This document shows, in pieces, positions 57,601-64,000 of a stretch of 64,000 nt of DNA (the first letter of the stretch is position 1; each line of letters opens with the position of its first letter). A program made the translations under genes and the position numbers. The DNA lies in the NCBI RefSeq assembly GCF_963662255.1, contig NC_085067.1:1116001-1180000 (forward strand), written 5' to 3'. This DNA is from Cinclus cinclus. Lineage: Eukaryota > Chordata > Aves > Passeriformes > Cinclidae. The notes beneath the pieces are model-generated. The model was given only the letters and a program-made list of their open reading frames with translations. It was not told the origin of the DNA and made no database searches.

Positions 57601-60299
57601 ACAAACACCCCTGCACAAGGCACGTCACAGCTCACACCTGGGGAGCAGCACAGCCGCATGCTGCAGCAGCCTCATCCCTGCCTACAATATTTATCTGATT
57701 TGTAGCTGCTCCCAGAGAACCATAAAAAGCAAAAGCACACAATTACTGGGGAAAGAAAAGGGCAGCTGCTCCTCTCCTCCCCCTGAGCCCAAATGAATTG
57801 GCACGTTCCTATTCCCAGAAAGGTAATAGAGCCCGTGAAGCTCAACTTGCAGGGCAATCATTCATGAAAATGTGGTGGGCTGCCTTTGGAAATGAAACGC
57901 GAGGGAGGATCAGAGTGCCTGTAGCCCCCCCCAGTCCCTCACCATGCCAGGAGGGTGCTGGATCCATTTAGGAGTTCCTGTGTTAGCAAAGGGCCGAGGG
58001 ATGCCCCAAATTGTGGCATGCCTGGAGATGAGGTGGATGCTTAAAACAACCATGGAGTACACATGGACTCTGACTTCCCAGGGGCAAATCCTCTGGCTTG
58101 CACTAGGTTTCCCACCCAAATTCTACTGCAGCAGCACTCAAGTGCCCTGGCAGTGCTGCTGCCCTTAGGAGCATTACTGGTCCTGCTGTTCCCCACCACA
58201 GCAGCAGGAAAGTTTTTCAAAGAATTAAAAATATTAGGTGCTTATGACAAGTGGCATTTCTGGCACTAATCACTAGGATAACAGCAGGAAATACATCAAA
58301 GCTTTGCTGAGATCTCTTTCAGACCTTGCCCACTTCAGTCTCTTGAACAGGACACGCTCCAAAACTTTCGGTTTAGTGCACACCTGGTACCCAGATGCTT
58401 CCAGCGTGCTGATGCCGCAAGCTCAGGGGGGCTGAGGACTGCGATGGTGTTCCATGGGCTGGAAGGGGTGGCCAAGCCTCACCTGTGTGCTGGCTGTCTG
58501 CTGGGGCAGGATGCGCAGGAAATCCTCGGGGAGGTTGCCCAGGAGTGGCGGGTTCCAGTTCCTGTAGTGCCCGGTGCTGCCAGGGCCGGGCACGTCCGTC
58601 CTGCAGGACAAGCACAGCCAGCACCTTTGGTGAGGAGAAACCCACCAACACCATCCATGTCAGCACGGCACAGGGCCTGGCACAGCAGTGCCTGGCACAG
58701 CAGAGCCAGCACAGCTCCACCAGCAGTGCTGGAAACAATGAAACACCAGCACATCCCTGAACCTGCAGCGTTAGCATCAGCTCTGGAGAGTGGAAGGCTT
58801 TCCTAGAGTGTTTGGAATCTCTGGGAGCTGCATTTCAAGCCTTGCCCTGCAACTCTGCATGCTGGGTTTTCCTTCTCCTCCCTGTTTTACTTGGACTCCA
58901 TAAAACCAGCCCGGGGGAGCCCCAGCACTGCAGGGATTTGCCCACAAAGCTGACAAATGTCTTTCACCAGATGTCATACCCAGCCTGCAGAGGGGGCAGG
59001 GCTGGCACAGAGGTGCCTGGGGTTCACACTTGTTGTCCCACAGCCCCACACCTACAGGCGAGAGCCAGCCAAGGTGTGGGGTGAGGAGCCAGCACAGGGC
59101 CTGGCTGCCCAGCACCTGGTGTCTTCCAGCAGAGGCGAGTGCTCCTCACCCCCAGGAGCTGATTTTTGCCATTCCACATGCTGCTGCCGGAGCAGCTTTC
59201 CAGCCCCTCAGCTGTTCATGTTTTAAACCCTCACAGGGATTTCTGAGTCAGCTGTGAGCTTCATTCATTTCCCTTGGCTTTGTCTCACTCGACCCTTTAA
59301 GGAACAGGGCCAGACAGCCATGCCAGGGCCAGCCTGAGCCCCGTGTGCTGGCCCAGCGTGCCCCAGGAGCAGGAACTGTGCGGGGTTGGGGCTCACCTGG
59401 GTGGGGGGGTAGGTGGGACACGGGGGTAGTGGCTGCCCAGCACTTGGCTCTCGTAGGCAGGAGGGGAGTACACGGGAGGGGGCTCCTCATCCGAGCTGTC
59501 CGGCTCCAGGGTCCGCTCCAAGATCTGCAGGGTGAGAAGATGGGGTGAGGGAAATGCTCCCCAGTGAGCCAGGGCTCTACGTGCAGCAGCAAAACAGGGA
59601 TGGCACGGGCTGAATGCTGCTGCAGAGACATGGGGCAACCTGCTGACACTGGACCTCCTGAACCAGGGGGGTTTTGGTGGAGTTTGGAGGTACTGTTTCA
59701 AGGGCAGAGGGTGGGTGAGCCTCTCCTTGGGTGCACACGGAGTCTCTCTGGCTGCAGCAGAAGGGTCTCTGCTGGGTTTTGGGGTGAGGGAGAGAGGGGA
59801 GAGCACTTGCCTTGAGCCTAAAGCACTGCCCATGCCAATCTTTGGTGCATCAGCCAAGCTGATCCAGGCACCCAAACCTCTGCCAGCCTGCAGCAGTTGA
59901 GTAACACCATGCCCAGGCAGGAGGGGGCAGGATGAGACTGAGGTGCCCACTCACGACGACCCAGCTGTGGAAGCCAGAGCCCAGAGAGGAGACCCCCAGT
60001 CAGGTTACCTCGGGGGGGATGCTGTCCTCCGAGTCGGAGCTGTCGTCACAGCCGCTGCCGTCCAGGTTCATCTGCAGGAGCTGGTCGATGGTGGCGTCCA
60101 CGGCGCCGTTGTTGGCTCTCAGGACGCACTCGATGATGTCGTAGTCCATGTTGGGGAACATGGTCTTGAAGTCCTCCATGGCCTGGTTGAACTCCAGGCG
60201 TCTCACCTGCCTGGTGGGGCGGCTGTTGTTGAGCTCCTGGGCGGAGGAGCCGCCGCGGGAGCCGCCGTTGCTGCTGCTCCGACGGAAGAGGCTCGTCAT
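54564..60299 (-). CDS. CUEDC1: CUEDC1, CUE domain-containing protein 1 (gene level, spliced)
   Basis: Nine coding exons join into 371 codons plus stop (human protein 386 residues as I recall). Residues 34-78 form the CUE ubiquitin-binding domain, with the key MFP at 47-49 and LL at 74-75. Then come an acidic Ser/Asp stretch, two PPxY motifs (PPVY 113-116, PPAY 118-121), the block NWNPPLLGNLPEDFLRILPQ, a charged helical region (RRWKQYLEDERIALFLQNEE and on), DALFRDKLKHMGKSTRKKLF, a Lys/Arg-rich segment, and an acidic tail ending EETPKEGQ. CUE domains bind ubiquitin; the cellular role of CUEDC1 is little known. Each exon matches the remembered human protein in order, all junctions are GT/AG, and the frame is continuous. 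No truncation was seen. It lies head to tail with MRPS23 on the same strand. Confidence 0.96.
54947..55005 (-). CDS. CUEDC1: CUEDC1 coding exon 8
   Basis: Acceptor gggtgcag/G; completes Val330 and encodes MGTAASTANLLDDVEGHAY with one base of Asp350. Donor ATATG/gtaagg. Human has ASTANLLDDVEGHA at the same place. Confidence 0.92.
55158..55251 (-). CDS. CUEDC1: CUEDC1 coding exon 7
   Basis: Acceptor gcttccag/CC; encodes TRKKLFELARAFSEKTKMRK and SKRKHLLKHQ, ending with two bases of Val330. I placed the donor at CAAGT/gtatcc because it keeps frame and length with human (KHQ plus 2 residues before Gly). The competing donor CAA/gtgtat, two bases earlier, would shift the frame with the next acceptor. 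Confidence 0.88.
55584..55673 (-). CDS. CUEDC1: CUEDC1 coding exon 6
   Basis: Acceptor ttgcag/GT; encodes DVAPSVTSEAGGAVSDDALF and RDKLKHMGK with a split Ser299. Donor AAAAT/gtgagt. The second half is highly conserved with human. Confidence 0.94.
56423..56506 (-). CDS. CUEDC1: CUEDC1 coding exon 5
   Basis: Acceptor ttgtttttcag/AT; encodes Asp241, RLKYESKKSKSTSVAVSNDF and GFSSVLS, ending in one base of Gly269. Donor ATCAG/gtaact. Confidence 0.94.
57024..57207 (-). CDS. CUEDC1: CUEDC1 coding exon 4
   Basis: Acceptor gcctctcgcag/GGC; a variable Gly/Pro/Arg start, then ERRWKQYLEDERIALFLQNE and EFMKELQRNRDFLLALER, ending in one base of Asp241. Donor GAGAG/gtgaaa. Confidence 0.95.
58483..58600 (-). 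CDS. CUEDC1: CUEDC1 coding exon 3
   Basis: Acceptor tgtcctgcag/G; finishes Arg140 and encodes TDVPGPGSTGHYRNWNPPLL and GNLPEDFLRILPQQTASTQ. Donor ACACAG/gtgagg, phase 0. The central block matches human nearly exactly; the ends vary. Confidence 0.95.
59397..59524 (-). CDS. CUEDC1: CUEDC1 coding exon 2 (PPxY motifs)
   Basis: Acceptor ccctgcag/ATC; encodes ILERTLEPDSSDEEPPPVYS and PPAYESQV to PPTPPP plus a split Arg. Donor CCCAG/gtgagc. Holds both PPxY motifs. Confidence 0.95.
60009..60299 (-). CDS. CUEDC1: CUEDC1 coding exon 1 (CUE domain)
   Basis: 97 codons from MTSLFRRSSS to EDSIPPE, phase 0, donor GAG/gtaacc. It carries the whole CUE domain. The start was chosen because it matches the human N terminus. 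The frame remains open upstream to 60473, but those codons are Pro/Arg/Gly-rich and lie in the CpG island. The Gly/Ser linker after residue 10 is shorter than in human. Confidence 0.96.
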
Positions 60300-60458
60300 G
60301 GCGGGGCGGCTGCGGGGGCTCGGTGCTGTGCCCGTGCCCCTCCTCACGGGGGGCTGCCCCGGCTGCCAGCCGGGACCATGGGTGGGCGGCGGGGGTCCCG
60401 TTCCCCGCGGCCGGCGGCCCCGCGCGTCAGCCCCCGGCGCACGGCTGCATCCTCCCAC
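60300..60458 (-). promoter_or_regulatory. CUEDC1: CUEDC1 5'UTR segment and CpG island
   Basis: CpG-dense leader upstream of the start codon. A good acceptor (tgtcccctgtgcag) ends at 60459, which suggests that this is the second exon of the transcript with a non-coding first exon to the right, outside or at the edge of the window. A transcription start within the island is the alternative. Confidence 0.5.
60427..60450 (-). CDS. Possible uORF of CUEDC1 (MQPCAGG)
   Basis: A 7-codon upstream frame with stop lies in the predicted 5'UTR, 127 nt before the main ATG. Its ATG context (GGAGGATGC) has a purine at -3, so it could be used. It exists in the mRNA only if the acceptor at 60459 or an upstream start is used. 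Confidence 0.35.
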   Translation of the reverse strand: MQPCAGG

Positions 60459-63400
60459 CTGCACAGGGGACACGGGACAAAGTCACCCAGGGGACAAAGT
60501 CACCCTGACATTCTGTTCCGTTCCACCCATCCCACTGCATCCTGCTGGGACTGAGCCATCCCTGCAGCGGGCCCGGCTCGCCGGAGCGTGGATGTGCCGG
60601 GCCAGGAGCTGTACCAACAAAATGTGAGGCAAGAAAAATGGCATTACTTCCACTGCTGAGGGCTGCCCAGATTGAACGTTTCCAGGTTTGACATGTATTT
60701 ATAAACACAGTAAAATCACTCTTTAAAATAAGACATGGAGTCGGCTCAGAGAGTGTCAGAGCAGGGGGCTAAAATGCTCTGCAGCACGGCAAATCGACCC
60801 TTTGGAAAAGCCACCAAATCCAAGATTAACATTCACTTTAAAACCATAAACAGATTATACAGCTACTGCTTCTCGTTTGAAAATGCAGGGCCAAATTCAG
60901 TTCTGGATTAACTCCACTGTTTGAAACAGAATTACCCTAGGAACACTTTTGATCCATAATATCATTTTCAAAGGCTTTTTCCTAAGCGACAGGCAGAGAG
61001 TTCCGAATAACTGTCCCTAAATGGTATTTAATGCAGAAGAACGTGCCAAGCACATTTCTTAGTGAAATGGTATAATCAGATTCCAAGCCATTAAGAGGAG
61101 CAGTCACCTCTGAAGGTCACCTGGGCTCCCCCCTGCCCAGCAGGACCGTGTGTGACAGCCATGTCCCCAGTGCTCGGCTCCTGTGCCAGCCCACAGCCCT
61201 GAGTTGCTCCAAGGGGTTCCCAGAGGCTTCCAGAGGCTGCTGAGAATGAAACACACTGGCAACACGTGGGGAACTCAGGGAGAAGTTCACTTTTTGCCAC
61301 ACTGCTTTGCCTTCATCCCTGGGGACAGTGCCGCTCTGGCTCAGAACCAGAGGAATCACGGGGATGGATTCCTGCTCCAAGCACACTCTGCTCTCCTTCC
61401 CTGGCTTTTTTGTAATCCTGGAAGCATTTGCATTTGGGTTTACCACAGCAGCAGCCCTGTGCTAACACCAGCACCCAACCAGTCCCACACCTCGGTCCCT
61501 GGGCTGGGCATGGTGCCAGGGGGCATCCAGTGCCACCTTCCCATGGAATTTGCTCCCAGGCAGGACAGAACCCAGAGAAAAGCAGCAGGACAATTACTGT
61601 CAGGCAGAAGGGGCCATTTCCAAACAGCACCAGGAGCCCCCAGCTCGCTCTTGCTCACTAATAATATCCATTTAACTGGTCACTCAGCCAGGAATTGTCT
61701 CCATCCCAGTAATACTCAGTCCTCAGGATCAGCTTGCAAGGAGTCAGGCATGGAGCAGAGCTGTGTGAGCAGAGCAGGAACAATTCCGACAGCTCTGCCT
61801 GGCTCTGTTCACTGAGGACAAATAAATCCGCTGGAGTCAATTAATAAAACACTGCTGCTCAGTTCCTCCTCCACTCCCCTGACTCACTCCCAGCAAAGAG
61901 CCCGCATTGTTCACACCTCTGGAATTATACTTTAATTGCAATATTGCATGGCTGGTTTAGTCACGTATTAAATTGAGTTGTAACACATTCACAGGGTACA
62001 CACCTCCTTACGAGATTTGGCTACTCCAAGAGGATGGGGAACGAGCCTGGACACCCATGGGAGCACAGTTTATACTGGATACGCACACACATGATCCACG
62101 AATGGAGATGAAAGCTTCTGTGGAGGACAATTAGCTCAGCAATGCTGTGCCAGCCCATTAACCTCAAATAGCAAAATAACCCCAAAATGCCAGGCTGGAA
62201 GTCCCCAGATCTCCCCAAAGTAACCAAAGTACCTGTGCCTGGGGAGCCTTTGTTTCCCAGCATTTGAGCTTTGAGTGTGTATTTAAAGGCTTCCCTGTAA
62301 CCATGAGGGACATGGCTGTGCCAGGCACTGGCAATCCCCCTGTTGCCAACACCAACTCTGGGGAGGTGTTAGTCAACACAGCACAAGAGTCTGGGACAGC
62401 TCCCTGCAAGTGCTGGAAAGTGTGACTGAGCACAGCAATGTGCTGAGCCATGGAAATCTGGTCAGAAGATGAACAAAATTAAGCATGGGGACAAGATATT
62501 TTACACCAGAAAGGCTGCACTGCACATCCGGCTTCAAACAGTCCCAAGGGAATGTGTTGGGATCTTCCCTGCCCTGGGATACACCCCAGGAATTCTGGGC
62601 TGGCAGGGCACAGACCAGGCCTTTAAACCTATTTTTCAAAGTCCTGCTGATAATCCAAAGAAATGCAAATCAGTACATCAGCGTGAGTTAAAATCCAGGG
62701 AAAAGCAAGTGGCCCTGTTGGCAGGAGTTGATTCAGAAGACCCACAGGTATCTGTGTTCCGAGGATCCTCCCCAGAGGATCCTCCCCTGTTCCTGAGTGT
62801 GCAGCCGTGTGCTCAGGTGAGCAGTGGGGAGGGCAGAGGGACCCCGCTGGCAGCTGGGGAAGGGGCTCGACGTCTTATTTCTGTGATGTCAGTGAGGGGC
62901 TGGGAAGATGCCAGGAAAAGCAAAATCCTTTGGATTTCTCAAGAAGGAAGGAAGGAAGAAGCTGGCATGTGAGTGCAGCCTAGGCGTGGGCACAGACAGG
63001 GGCACTCGGGCACGGGCTGGGCTCCTGCTCCCCTCCTGCCCCTTGAGCAGGATGAGGCTCTGAGGACTCATTTGGCTGCTGCCTGATGGACTTTCTCCCT
63101 GCCTGACAGCAGCTTCCTCCCTGTTGTCCCACACAAGGACCCTGAATGCTGTTATTCATCCACCAAACCCAGGCGCACGCATAATCCTTCGCCCTTCTGC
63201 TGTGCCCATCCCAGGAGGAGCTTAAAGGCTTTGCAAGCTCCTGGTCTGCGTGTCCCCATCCCATAGGTCGCAGAGAGCAGGGACACTGGTGCAGCTGCAA
63301 CTGCCCCTGTGGCTCCCCCAGCCCTGGCAGCACAGGATAAATCATCCTGTCCTGGCAGTGCCTGGTCCTGGCTCACCCCAGCTGAGCCACCTCAGCATCC

Positions 63401-64000
63401 AGCAGTGGTGGCTGTCCTGGCACTGACCTGTGCCACAGAAAAAGTGCCAGGTGACATCTCAGAGCCAGGCTGGGGCCAGGCACAGAGTCAGCTCTGGGTT
63501 AGGAAGGGCCACCAGAATGCCACCTCCACACCATTTTCTATCCAAGCGCCTGCACACGCTGGGATGGGGCTGACACTGAAAATGCTGTGTTTTGGTGTCA
63601 CTGCACAGCACAGGACAGCACAGGACACTTTCCCACACACCTGCACGACTGCTGTCTCACTGCACACTGTGCTCAGGCACTGGCACACCTGTGGCTGCAG
63701 CCTCTGCCTTAGCTCAGCACTCAAAACCATAAAATAGAACCAAACACAAGCCGGCCTTGGGGCGTAGCTCCCTGCTGCCAGCCCAGGGGTTCACCCTGCT
63801 CTCCTCCCACCCAAGCTGCCAGTGACTTGCACAATTCAGAGCCACCCTTGCCAGAGCCAAGGACGAGACCAGAGCCAGGAGAACACCTCAGTCAGGCTGC
63901 TGGGGAGGGACAATGCTCACAGCCTGGGAGGAATATCCTCCTGTGCCCCTGGCATCCTGCCTGGGCACGGCTGCTCTCACCCAGCTCCGGCGGCAGGCAC
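60459..64000. other. Right flank, probably CUEDC1 5' intron
   Basis: No coding exon was recognised. An AT-rich repeat-free block at about 60700-61080 (with 'gggccaaattcagttctgga' and 'aaacagattatacagctact') and another at about 61910-61990 may be regulatory. A short (GGAA)n lies near 62943-62957. The rest is GC-rich with only spurious frames. Confidence 0.5.

Larger units (their letters stand above)
55252..60008 (-). other. CUEDC1: CUEDC1 introns 1-6 of the coding region
   Basis: Introns between the coding exons range from about 0.3 to 1.3 kb. They are GC-rich, with no CR1 recognised. An AT-rich repeat-free stretch at about 57660-57900 is the only one that stands out. Open frames in the introns are spurious. 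Confidence 0.7.

Overview
This window is nuclear DNA of a vertebrate, most likely a bird. Three genes recognised from their exons lie in the order MSI2 (+), MRPS23 (-), CUEDC1 (-), the same order and orientations I recall from human 17q22. Introns are short, GC-rich minisatellites are frequent, and there are about ten truncated CR1-type LINE 3' ends (tails related to 'atagaatggtttgggttgg'). That fits a bird better than a mammal. The species cannot be named from this sequence, and there are no bacterial, phage or CRISPR features.

Layout. Bases 1-20066 are the 3' end of MSI2: a large intron, a G/S/P-rich C-terminal coding exon with two usable acceptors, a short exon ending in the stop codon, and a spliced terminal 3'UTR exon of about 4.9 kb. 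The RRM exons of MSI2 are not in the window. Bases 20067-47095 are intergenic. They hold CR1 pieces, several minisatellites (10, 19, 58 and 15 bp units), AT-rich blocks that look like conserved non-coding elements, an orphan CpG-rich block near 45 kb, and one unidentified exon-like reading frame near 25.2 kb on the minus strand.

MRPS23 is complete at 47332-49931 (5 coding exons, 193 codons plus stop, mitochondrial small-subunit protein mS23). Its promoter has three CCGGAA ETS/GABP-type motifs. Almost 90% of its intron 2 is two abutting tandem arrays: about 52 copies of a 16-bp unit, then about 15 copies of a ~23-bp AT-rich unit carrying sense-strand AATAAA hexamers. CUEDC1 is complete in coding sequence at 54564-60299 (9 coding exons, 371 codons plus stop). 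It has a CUE ubiquitin-binding domain, two PPxY motifs, a possible 7-codon uORF, and a probable 3'UTR reaching about 51.4 kb. The right end (60459-64000) is probably CUEDC1 5' intron or flank.

The three genes are not an operon or pathway; they are syntenic neighbours. I found no evidence for a new multi-gene system. The most notable items are the two-array composition of MRPS23 intron 2, the GCATG cluster upstream of the alternatively spliced MSI2 exon, and the unidentified exon-like frame near 25.2 kb. Exon edges were read by eye from splice consensus and remembered human protein sequences; no alignment was run.
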